Below, one piece after another: positions 1-5,233 of a DNA stretch of 6,527 nucleotides (position 1 is its first letter; the number at the start of each line of letters is the position of its first letter). Source of the stretch: Planctomycetota bacterium (GTDB lineage Bacteria; Planctomycetota; Phycisphaerae; Sedimentisphaerales; Anaerobacaceae); contig JAPLMV010000266.1 in the NCBI GenBank assembly GCA_026386835.1, positions 1 to 6,527 of the forward strand, given 5' to 3'. The notes beneath the pieces were generated by a model that did not search any database, was not told where the DNA came from, and saw only the letters and a list, made by a program, of their open reading frames with translations. The position numbers and the translations under genes are program-made.

Positions 1-234
1 GAAATAATCTATTGCCGAAAGTGTTACTCCCGCCGTGCTCGGCGTCCCGGGGCCCGGTGATATCACAAGCAGGTCTGGCTCGAATCTTTTTGCTATCGCC
101 GCCAGTTCTTCCAGCTTCGTATCCGCACGGTAAACCTTCGCTTCACACGCTCTTTTGCAGAAATCATCCACCAGATTGTACGTGAACGAATCAAAATTAT
201 CGATAAACAAAACTTTTCTGTTTTTACTTTCCAT
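1..234 (-). CDS. trpG: Anthranilate synthase component II, glutamine amidotransferase subunit (partial, N-terminal 78 codons)
   Basis: Partial gene running off the left edge. The product would supply ammonia from glutamine to TrpE for anthranilate synthesis, the first committed step of tryptophan biosynthesis. Visible class I glutamine amidotransferase features are the N-terminal VLFIDNFDSFTYNLVD stretch (residues 8-23) and the ISPGPGTP oxyanion-strand motif (about 59-66). The nucleophile Cys motif and the His-Glu pair lie beyond the window. The ATG at 234 is preceded by AAAGGA (243-248) at 8 nt spacing. It lies inside the end of trpE, giving an 11-bp overlap (224-234) that suggests translational coupling and equimolar subunits. 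PabA is the main alternative because TrpG and PabA are nearly indistinguishable by sequence. The adjacent TrpE and the Trp-codon leader favour trpG. Confidence 0.92.
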   Translation of the reverse strand, partial: MESKNRKVLFIDNFDSFTYNLVDDFCKRACEAKVYRADTKLEELAAIAKRFEPDLLVISPGPGTPSTAGVTLSAIDYF

Positions 235-1828
235 AATATTTTTCCTTTATCGCTTTTAGGCACGACCTTGCCTTATGCTCGGTTTCCTCGAACTCAGTTT
301 TTGGTACGCTGTCGTGTACGATGCCTCCGCCTGCCCTGATATAAGCCGTATGGTCTTTTACCTGTAGACTTCTTATTGTAATACAACTGTCGAACTGCCC
401 ATCCACAGTGAGGTACATTACCGCACCGCCGTAATATCCCCGCTTATTTTTTTCAAGTTCACGTATAATCTTCATCGCTTCTATTTTCGGCGCCCCTGTC
501 AATGTCCCCATATTCATCGTCGCAAGATATGCATTTAACGCATCGCAATCCTCTCTCAGCTCGCCTTTTACATTGCTTACAAGATGCTGCACCGATTCGT
601 ATTTTTCAACGGTCAAAAGTTCCGTAACAATCCTGCTGCCGGGCCTGGCCACCCTGGCGACGTCGTTTCTGGCCAAATCCACCAGCATTATATGCTCGGC
701 CAGTTCCTTTCTGTCTAACTTTAATTCCGCTTCATATCTGTAGTCGATATCCCTGTCAATTTTGCCGTCAATCCTGCCGCGGGGCTTTGTCCCGGCTATC
801 GGCCTTATTTCAACAATAGGATTTTCAATGCCGCTTACACGAAGGTTCAATTCGGGGCTCGAACCCATCAGTACCGTGTTCGGCGTATTGAGATAAAACA
901 TATAAGGAGAGGGATTTAACTGCCTCAACCGTTTGTAAACATCCAGCGGCTCATCAGGACACGGCTCAATCTTTGTCCTGCTCAGCACTACCTGGAATAT
1001 GTCGCCGTCAATGATATGCTTCTTGGCCTTTTTTACCATTTCCTCATATTCCTGCTGATTTGTATCTGTCGATGGTTCCGGCAGGGGGCCTGAATATTTT
1101 TCACCGCTCGGCGCATCGAATCTTGCGATATTCGAATAATAATCGAAACATTCCTGTGCCTCTGAAATCGCATTCTCGCCGTTTTTGTCTGTAACTATGC
1201 AGTTGACTACCACATAAGCACTTTTTTGTTCATGGTCAACTATGAAAATATTATCCGCAAAATAAAGCTCATAGTCCGGATTACCAAGCAGGTTGGCTTT
1301 ATTTTTCGGAAGTTTCTCGAACTGGTCTATGAAGTCGTAACTCAATGCCCCCAAAAGCCCGCACGTCACTCTAAATGGTTTGCTTGCCAGCTTAAACGCA
1401 AACGCAACCGCCCGAAGCACATCCATCTGATTTGTGGTTTTCAGCCGGCTCTGTTCGTCCAAAACGCCCTGGTTTTTTTTGATTGTGCCGGTGATTTCAT
1501 TTGCACCAAAATTTATGGTTTCACAGAAATTAAACCTTCCCTGCGTCGAAAGGTATTTCAGCATCCTTTGACCGGTTTTGTTTAAGGCCTTAATCAGAAA
1601 ATCCCTTCCCGTTCCGGTCAGATACAATGACGGCCTTGACGTTCCGAAACTAAGTGCCTTTGTTCCCGCCAGATATTCTCTCGATTCGAACAGGCAGCAG
1701 TTTTTTGCCCTGCCATAGTTGCTGATTTTAGCGAAAAACTCCATCGGGTCGGCAATCTCCGCCTGTTTTACAATTGGTATAATCTGACCCGGCCTGGCTG
1801 CCTTGATTATCTGTTTATAGTCTTCCAT
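224..1828 (-). CDS. trpE: Anthranilate synthase component I
   Basis: A 534-residue chorismate-using enzyme that forms anthranilate from chorismate with ammonia from TrpG. Visible motifs in order are an LFES feedback-site-like motif (about 46-49, compare LLES in enteric TrpE), DIFQVVLSR (276-284), NPSPYMFY (305-312), GSSPE (322-326), IRPIAGTKPRGR (341-352), the AEHIMLVDLARNDVARV helix (377-393), MNMGTLTGAPKIEAM (438-452), YYGGAVMY (465-472) and IRAGGGIVHDS (497-507). Length and motif wording match the enterobacterial/proteobacterial TrpE type (E. coli about 520 residues) rather than PabB. The ATG at 1828 has AAGGGGA (1838-1844) at 9 nt spacing. The upstream leader carries an attenuator, so transcription should depend on charged tRNA-Trp, and the enzyme probably also has feedback inhibition by tryptophan (family knowledge). 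It overlaps trpG by 11 bp. Confidence 0.96.
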   Translation of the reverse strand: MEDYKQIIKAARPGQIIPIVKQAEIADPMEFFAKISNYGRAKNCCLFESREYLAGTKALSFGTSRPSLYLTGTGRDFLIKALNKTGQRMLKYLSTQGRFNFCETINFGANEITGTIKKNQGVLDEQSRLKTTNQMDVLRAVAFAFKLASKPFRVTCGLLGALSYDFIDQFEKLPKNKANLLGNPDYELYFADNIFIVDHEQKSAYVVVNCIVTDKNGENAISEAQECFDYYSNIARFDAPSGEKYSGPLPEPSTDTNQQEYEEMVKKAKKHIIDGDIFQVVLSRTKIEPCPDEPLDVYKRLRQLNPSPYMFYLNTPNTVLMGSSPELNLRVSGIENPIVEIRPIAGTKPRGRIDGKIDRDIDYRYEAELKLDRKELAEHIMLVDLARNDVARVARPGSRIVTELLTVEKYESVQHLVSNVKGELREDCDALNAYLATMNMGTLTGAPKIEAMKIIRELEKNKRGYYGGAVMYLTVDGQFDSCITIRSLQVKDHTAYIRAGGGIVHDSVPKTEFEETEHKARSCLKAIKEKYYGK

Positions 1829-1884
1829 TATATATATTCCCCTTAATTCTTTTAACTTTCACATAAATTTCACAAAATGCCAAT

Positions 1885-1924
1885 AAAAAAAGCGGCCTGT
1901 TGTTTTTTTTCCAACAGGCCGCTT
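1885..1924 (-). terminator. Intrinsic terminator of the trp attenuator (segments 3:4)
   Basis: Perfect 13-bp inverted repeat: on the transcribed minus strand AAGCGGCCTGTTG (1912-1924) pairs with CAACAGGCCGCTT (1890-1902) across a 9-nt A-rich loop. It is followed directly by a run of seven U (from 1891 down to 1885). It lies downstream of the leader peptide stop and about 56 nt before the trpE start, so it would stop transcription before trpE unless segment 3 is captured by segment 2. The terminated RNA would be about 157 nt from the predicted start. Confidence 0.93.
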
Positions 1925-1994
1925 ATAAAATCTTACTCTATTATTATTTTTTTACAGCAAATTACTCTTTGCCTGCCGGATTATTTCCACAGGC
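1911..1994 (-). promoter_or_regulatory. Trp attenuator switch: alternative 1:2 and 2:3 pairings
   Basis: In minus-strand RNA, segment 1 is GCCUGUGG (1987-1994), segment 2 is CCGGCAGGC (1971-1979) and segment 3 includes GCCUGUUGG (1911-1919). Segment 2 pairs with segment 3 over nine consecutive bases (two G-U), extendable by one A-U, forming an antiterminator that removes the 5' arm of the terminator. Segment 2 also pairs with segment 1 over eight pairs with one bulged G, which leaves segment 3 free for the terminator. Segment 1 starts within the codon right after the tandem Trp codons, so a stalled ribosome would cover it and favour 2:3. A nine-base word, GCGGCCUGU, is identical in segments 1 and 3, so segment 1 could also pair with segment 4. 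Pairings were read by eye and energies were not computed. Confidence 0.85.
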
Positions 1995-2038
1995 CGCCAC
2001 CAACCCTGAACATTTTGCTTTTTACAAACTTTTATCAT
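1952..2038 (-). CDS. trpL: trp operon leader peptide (28 aa, tandem Trp codons)
   Basis: Short ORF between the trp promoter and the attenuator. It starts at ATG 2036-2038 and ends at TAA 1952-1954. Residues 12-16 read GWWRP, with adjacent UGG codons at 1997-2002. The Gly-Trp-Trp-Arg core is the same as in E. coli TrpL. Tryptophan is otherwise absent from the peptide. Role, known for such leaders and inferred here: a ribosome stalls at the Trp codons when charged tRNA-Trp is scarce, and so selects the antiterminator. The Trp codons sit immediately before segment 1, as required for stalling to cover it. The stop codon is 3' of segment 2 rather than between segments 1 and 2. No Shine-Dalgarno site precedes the ATG, and the predicted 5' UTR is only about 3 nt, so initiation may be leaderless. 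An in-frame TGA at 2054-2056 excludes an upstream start, and no other ATG exists in this frame before the Trp codons. Confidence 0.88.
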   Translation of the reverse strand: MIKVCKKQNVQGWWRPVEIIRQAKSNLL

Positions 2039-2047
2039 TATTATATT

Positions 2048-2076
2048 ATTGTATCATGACTTTCAAATTTTGTCAA
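2048..2076 (-). promoter_or_regulatory. trp operon promoter (sigma-70 type)
   Basis: On the minus strand a perfect TTGACA -35 (2071-2076) and a TACAAT -10 (2048-2053, five of six consensus) are separated by an optimal 17-nt spacer. The predicted transcription start is near 2041, about 3 nt before the trpL ATG and 213 nt before trpE. A second, perfect TATAAT lies at 2040-2045, but its best -35 (TTGAAA, 2061-2066) is only 15 nt away, so it is a weaker candidate. Confidence 0.88.
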
Positions 2077-2086
2077 GAGACAAAAT
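2067..2086. promoter_or_regulatory. 20-bp palindrome over the trp -35 box (candidate operator)
   Basis: Inverted repeat ATTTTGTC-AAGA-GACAAAAT with perfect 8-bp arms. It covers the whole -35 hexamer of the trp promoter (2071-2076). A repressor bound here would block RNA polymerase. The word does not resemble the E. coli TrpR operator core CTAG, so no specific regulator is proposed. The arms are A/T-rich apart from the central GTC/GAC, so chance is possible. Confidence 0.4.
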
Positions 2087-2149
2087 GGCAAATTATTAAA
2101 AAAATAATTTAGTCCCATATAAACCCTGCAAAATGTGTTCAAAAAAGAT

Positions 2150-2223
2150 TTGTCATACCTGCGAAAGCAGGTATCCAGCAGTTTATATTACGGTCTGGAT
2201 TCCAGCTTTCGCTGGAATGACAA
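2150..2223. repeat. REP/MITE-like palindromic element
   Basis: A 74-bp near-palindrome. The 29-bp ends (2150-2178 and 2195-2223) are reverse complements with four mismatches, flanking a 16-bp centre. Each end is itself a hairpin: ATACCTGC-GAAA-GCAGGTAT (2155-2174) and ATTCCAGC-TTTC-GCTGGAAT (2199-2218). The ends share the outer word TTGTCAT/ATGACAA and an inner CCAG/CTGG. This is the style of the TCATTCC...GGAATGA dispersed repeats known from many bacteria (established knowledge; copy number cannot be seen here). It lies just 3' of the nucleotidyltransferase remnant and could also act as a transcript end or RNA-stability element. Confidence 0.75.
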
Positions 2224-2258
2224 TACAAAATCAAATGTTATTGGGTACTATTCCTGTG

Positions 2259-2531
2259 TCATAGCAGCGATCCATCCTGCTCGATATTTTTATGAAATGA
2301 CATCGCCTTATATAAATTTGACTCCCATTTTTGCCTGTTATAGATAATGAAACTTATTACCTCTCCGCTTTCAAGCTCGATAGGGTAAATATTGGAAATT
2401 ATTCTTTCTTCCTGTTTCATATCCTCTTGCTCATTGGTGATTACCAATAAATCGTAATCTGAGTAGTTTTTTGCATCCCCTCTTGCCCGCGAGCCGTATA
2501 AAATTGATCTGAACCAGTACAACAGTACAGC
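2259..2531 (-). pseudogene. MNT-type nucleotidyltransferase domain protein, N-terminally truncated
   Basis: The open frame encodes about 87-91 residues with the nucleotidyltransferase signature LYGSRARGDAKNYSDYDLLV near its N-terminus. This contains the GSxxxG turn and the SDYD metal-binding aspartates of the MNT/MntA-like superfamily. The C-terminal half (SFIIYNRQKWE, ending SFHKNIEQDGSLL) resembles the usual end of such proteins. About 20-25 residues normally before the GS motif are missing. The frame is closed by TGA at 2532-2534, the only start is TTG at 2522, and no clear Shine-Dalgarno site is present. No HEPN partner gene is adjacent. The most likely reading is a remnant of a toxin-antitoxin-type or orphan nucleotidyltransferase. 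A short functional protein using TTG and coupled to the upstream frame cannot be excluded. Confidence 0.6.
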
Positions 2532-2646
2532 TCACGTATAGAATAAATACCATACAAAATAAATTGCAAAGACCACTCCTGCAATTGATGCAAGTAGTAT
2601 GATTATGGCAAGCATTCTTTAGTATTGTTGCAAAAAAAATATCCAT
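2532..2646 (-). pseudogene. Small single-pass membrane peptide gene, apparent frameshift
   Basis: A strong Shine-Dalgarno AGGAG lies 6 nt before an ATG at 2646. That frame opens with MDIFFATILKN but then runs into non-protein-like sequence overlapping the nucleotidyltransferase. A second frame from ATG 2615 to TGA 2532-2534 encodes 27 residues beginning MLAIIILLASIAG and ending YLFYT, a plausible single transmembrane helix, but with no ribosome site of its own. Removing one base around 2615-2620 joins the two into a coherent peptide of about 37 residues. It starts 12 nt after the stop of the frame-restored ankyrin gene, so the two were probably co-transcribed. Function unknown. Confidence 0.4.
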
Positions 2647-2658
2647 GGCTTTCTCCTG

Positions 2659-3535
2659 CTATTGTTCGCCTCCATTAGCACGTAGAACCTGTGCAACCTT
2701 ATGCCTGTGAAACTCCTGGAAATGGTTTCGCAAGTGCTGCACCCAAAGGAGTCTTGCCACTTTTGTCCCTGGCATTAACATTGGCTCCATGTTGAATAAG
2801 TAGTTCTGCGATTTTAGGACAACCTTGATATGCTGCCTTATGTAACAACGTTGTGCCGACCTTATTCTTAAAATTGACATCAGCACCATACCTAATCAAA
2901 AGTTCTGCTGCATCAGAATTGCCAACGTGGATTGCTAAACCAAGAGGCGGAGAACCAATGTTGTCCACCACATTAACGGATGCTTTTGTATCTAACAGCA
3001 AATTCACCATTTCTTTTTGGTTTGATTTCGCATCAATCGCAAAATATAAAGTTGTTTGACCTGTTTCGTACCTGGCCTCAATATCTGCACCCTGTTCGAG
3101 CAGGATTTTGGCCACATCTATGTGGCCATTTTGCACGGCTCTGTGTAAAGGTGTTCCACTTAAGGAGTCACGAGCATTAACATAGGCATTATTGTTTAAA
3201 AGTAATTTGACCGCTTCACAGTAACCCAGTTTAGCGGCTATATGTAATAGTGTTTGTCCATATTTATTTTGCCCAGTCTCTATATCGGTTCCTTGCTCAA
3301 TAATACTTGTTGCTTTGGCGATGAAATCCTTTTCCGTCCCAGCCATCACTTCCGCCGATCTTTCTGACTGCGATTTCTCTGAAGAGGACTTGGGCTTATA
3401 CATGGTGGAAAAAACCATATAACAAATAACCATTCCTATTATGACCACAAGCAAAAACATTAGGAGTACCGATCCCCTGTAAAAATAACGCGGTATTGTG
3501 TATGAGGAGAGTTTTAACGTCGGAATTTGTCCCAT
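2659..3535 (-). CDS. Membrane-anchored ankyrin-repeat protein, 3' end frameshifted
   Basis: The intact frame from ATG 3535 stops at 2699 and gives 278 residues. A short cytoplasmic-type N-terminus is followed by one transmembrane segment (about 22-43), a Ser/Lys/Glu linker, and five ankyrin repeats beginning near residues 91, 124, 157, 192 and 225, with typical TPLHxA and LLxxGAxVNA features. A sixth starts at 258 but ends abruptly after AAFALAK-like sequence (GAALAK, 265-270) as PFPGVSQA. In another frame the DNA continues as HKVAQVLRANGGEQ and stops at TAG 2659-2661, a typical ankyrin C-terminal cap. Deleting one C of the CC at 2724-2725 would give a 291-residue protein. Ankyrin repeats mediate protein-protein contacts, and no partner can be named. 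An AGAGG 4 nt before the ATG is a possible, tight ribosome site. The gene is divergent from mtnP. Confidence 0.8.
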
Positions 3536-3597
3536 AAGGCCTCTTTTATAAATTTTATTTCTCTATCATATAATACACCATTCTCATACGGCATTGC

Positions 3598-3626
3598 ATT
3601 ATACCAAAATACAGGTTGAGCAATTA
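3598..3626 (-). promoter_or_regulatory. Probable promoter of the ankyrin gene
   Basis: Minus-strand TATAAT (3598-3603) preceded by TGG gives an extended -10 (TGnTATAAT). The -35 position at 17 nt (3621-3626) reads TAATTG, a poor match that an extended -10 can tolerate. The predicted start near 3591 would give a 5' UTR of about 56 nt before the ankyrin ATG. Confidence 0.5.
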
Positions 3627-3640
3627 CAAAATTGTTGTAA
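3624..3640. promoter_or_regulatory. Palindrome between the divergent ankyrin and mtnP promoters
   Basis: TTACAA-AATTG-TTGTAA, perfect 6-bp arms with a 5-bp spacer. It covers the candidate mtnP -35 (3635-3640) and touches the -35 position of the divergent ankyrin promoter (3621-3626), a placement suited to a shared operator. It is short and A/T-rich, so chance is possible. Confidence 0.3.
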
Positions 3641-3663
3641 ATCACACATCGACCAATTATCAT
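3635..3663 (+). promoter_or_regulatory. Probable promoter of mtnP
   Basis: TTGTAA (3635-3640) and TATCAT (3658-3663) are separated by 17 nt, matching consensus at four and five of six positions. The predicted start near 3670 leaves a short 5' UTR of about 26 nt that contains the ribosome site GGAG at 3684-3687. Confidence 0.5.
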
Positions 3664-3695
3664 ATCCCCCATATCTGAATAAAGGAGTAATGTGA

Positions 3696-4571
3696 ATGGC
3701 ACAGGAATTAATCGGCATTATCGGCGGCACCGGCTTAGGCGACGCACTGGCTGAACACATCGATGATGCCCAGACCCACAGCATAGATACTCCCTTTGGC
3801 AAGCCCAGCACCGAAATCCTCGTCGGCACGTTCGGCCAAAGGCAGGTCGCATTTCTCAACCGTCACGGCAAAGGACACAAGCTCTCACCAGCCGAAATCC
3901 CTTTTGCCGCAAATATATTCGCACTCAAAAAAATCGGCGTCCGCGCCATTATAAGCAGTGGCGCTGTCGGTTCGCTTCGCGACCACATTGCCCCCGGCGA
4001 CCTCGTCGTCGTCGACCAGTTCATCGACAAAACCTTCAAACGTCAGAACACGTTTTTCAGCGGCTACGGTGCCGTTCACTGCGAAATGGCTCAGCCGGTC
4101 TGCACACGCCTGCGAAAAACACTTATGAACATTGCCCGCAATCTCGACCTGAGAACGCACTCGCAGGGTACTTATGTCTGTATGGAAGGCCCGCAATTTT
4201 CCACTCGTGCCGAATCCCTCATGCACCGCGAATGGGGCGGCGACCTCATCGGTATGACCGCTATGCCCGAAGCAAAATTGGCAAGGGAAGCACAAATCTG
4301 CTATTCGCTCATTGCACTGGCAAGTGATTATGACTGCTGGAAGCCGCACCAAGCAGATATGGATAAGCAGACCCTGCTAAAGGAAATCCTCTCAAATTTA
4401 GAGACCGCAACCAACAATTGCCTGCGCCTCATAAGGGCCGTTTTGACAAGCGATGAACAGCTTGTCTGTCAGGATTGTCACTGCAGAAAAAGTCTTGAGC
4501 TGGCTGTCTGGACAAACCCAGAACAGATTGCACCTGCCGACAGGGAAAATCTAAAAGCGCTTTTTGAATAG
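3696..4571 (+). CDS. mtnP: 5'-methylthioadenosine phosphorylase (MTAP family)
   Basis: A 291-residue phosphorylase predicted to cleave 5'-methylthioadenosine with phosphate to adenine and 5-methylthioribose-1-phosphate, recycling the by-product of polyamine synthesis into the methionine and purine salvage pathways. Motifs are the phosphate-binding GGTGLG (10-15), NRHGKGH (55-61), SSGAVGSLR (87-95), DQFIDKT (107-113), EGPQFSTRAES (164-174), GMTAMPEA (186-193) and SDYDCW (210-215). The Asp pair of DYD matches the 6-aminopurine-selecting residues of human MTAP (D220/D222), which favours methylthioadenosine over the inosine/guanosine substrates of PNP. A C-terminal tail of about 40 residues, absent from human MTAP, carries CQDCHC (258-263). 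The ATG at 3696 has AAAGGAG 8 nt upstream. No other methionine-salvage gene is in the window. Confidence 0.92.
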   Translation: MAQELIGIIGGTGLGDALAEHIDDAQTHSIDTPFGKPSTEILVGTFGQRQVAFLNRHGKGHKLSPAEIPFAANIFALKKIGVRAIISSGAVGSLRDHIAPGDLVVVDQFIDKTFKRQNTFFSGYGAVHCEMAQPVCTRLRKTLMNIARNLDLRTHSQGTYVCMEGPQFSTRAESLMHREWGGDLIGMTAMPEAKLAREAQICYSLIALASDYDCWKPHQADMDKQTLLKEILSNLETATNNCLRLIRAVLTSDEQLVCQDCHCRKSLELAVWTNPEQIAPADRENLKALFE

Positions 4572-4662
4572 CACCGGCACTTGAAAAATAGGCCGGCTGT
4601 TGATATACTAAAAAAGTCTTATCGGCTTTTATAGATTAACCTAATTCGAAAGGGTAACAAAA

Positions 4663-5229
4663 ATGAAAACGCTGGTACAAAAACAATGGGCATTAACTAT
4701 CGCTGTCGTTTTTGTTCTTATGCTCATTGCCGGCTGCGAGGATCAGAATAAAAATCAGCCTCAAACCAATGTTGAGGTCAAACAAGCCCGTCTGATTGTT
4801 TCTGAAAATGTCCAATTACGGAAACAATTGACTTTGGCTCAGGATAAAAACAAAAATAGTGATTCTGAAAAAATACAGTTACAGAAACAATTGACCCAGT
4901 CTCAGAATGAACTAAAGAAGTCTGTTGCGGAAACCGCCAAATACAGTGCGGAATTTGCCAAATGCAGCGCCGACATTGCCAAATGCAGCGAAGAACTTAC
5001 CGCACAAAAAGAGATGGCCGCGGAATATGAAAAACAATTAAATGCTACTCCAGAGGCCAAAAAGGAAAATGCACGAAGTGAGCAGCTTGACAGTATGCTG
5101 ACAATGGTCATTGACGCAAATAAAATGCTGACGCAGGAAAACGAAAAGCTCAAAGAGCAGGTAGATAAACTTACAAAAGAACTCGAAGAGGCCAAAAAGC
5201 TGCCTACCGAACCCACACCTTTGAAATAA
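4663..5229 (+). CDS. Putative coiled-coil lipoprotein, function unknown
   Basis: A 188-residue protein. A Lys-containing N-terminus, hydrophobic segment (about 10-24) and lipobox LIAGC ending at Cys25 form a signal peptidase II signal, so the mature protein should be lipid-anchored outside the inner membrane. The Asp/Glu after Cys25 is Glu-Asp; whether this retains it in the inner membrane depends on the lineage. From about residue 36 to 180 the sequence is almost entirely charged heptads (coiled coil), including a near-duplicated QLRKQL/QLQKQL unit and three tandem heptads at 92-112, and it ends in a Pro/Thr-rich tail. The ATG at 4663 has AAAGGG at 8 nt spacing. It follows mtnP by 91 bp on the same strand and converges with pyrG 4 bp away. 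I do not recognise a specific family. A cell-envelope structural or spacer role in the style of Lpp is speculation. Confidence 0.82.
   Translation: MKTLVQKQWALTIAVVFVLMLIAGCEDQNKNQPQTNVEVKQARLIVSENVQLRKQLTLAQDKNKNSDSEKIQLQKQLTQSQNELKKSVAETAKYSAEFAKCSADIAKCSEELTAQKEMAAEYEKQLNATPEAKKENARSEQLDSMLTMVIDANKMLTQENEKLKEQVDKLTKELEEAKKLPTEPTPLK
4936..4998 (+). repeat. Three tandem 21-bp repeats encoding heptads
   Basis: Units at 4936-4956, 4957-4977 and 4978-4998 all begin GCCAAATxCAG and encode AKYSAEF, AKCSADI and AKCSEEL. Each unit equals one coiled-coil heptad, so gain or loss of a unit keeps both frame and helix register. It lies inside the lipoprotein gene. Confidence 0.8.
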
Positions 5230-5233
5230 CCCG

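Noticed and set aside
1877..2112. Two short plus-strand ORFs (60 and 70 codons) over the trp leader
   Set aside because: They read through the terminator hairpin and promoter of the opposite strand and have no protein features.
2155..2218. The two 20-bp hairpins as a CRISPR array or attC-like site
   Set aside because: There are only two units in inverted orientation, with no regular spacer and no adjacent integrase or cas gene.
2431..2646. A 71-codon frame from the good ribosome site at 2646 taken as a whole protein
   Set aside because: After about 11 residues it overlaps the nucleotidyltransferase in another frame and loses protein character. Only the start is credible.
3514..3702. A 62-codon minus-strand ORF overlapping the ankyrin start, with a protein-like end (KFIKEALWDKFRR)
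   Set aside because: It covers the divergent promoter region, has no convincing ribosome site, and overlaps the ankyrin ATG. The promoter reading explains the region better.
3885..4352. A 155-codon ORF antisense to mtnP
   Set aside because: It lies wholly within a well-supported gene and its translation has no recognisable motifs, so it is a frame shadow.
4469..4484. Cys-rich CQDCHC in the MtnP tail as a new metal site
   Set aside because: Bacterial MTAP proteins often have a longer C-terminal tail with cysteines, as I recall, so this is probably a subfamily trait and not a novelty. It was not verifiable here.
4574..4630. Possible terminator after mtnP: CCGGC/GCCGG (4574-4578, 4592-4596) and CGGCTTTT near 4623-4630
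   Set aside because: The stems are only four or five base pairs, the loops are long, and there is no proper U run directly after the first. Too weak to call.
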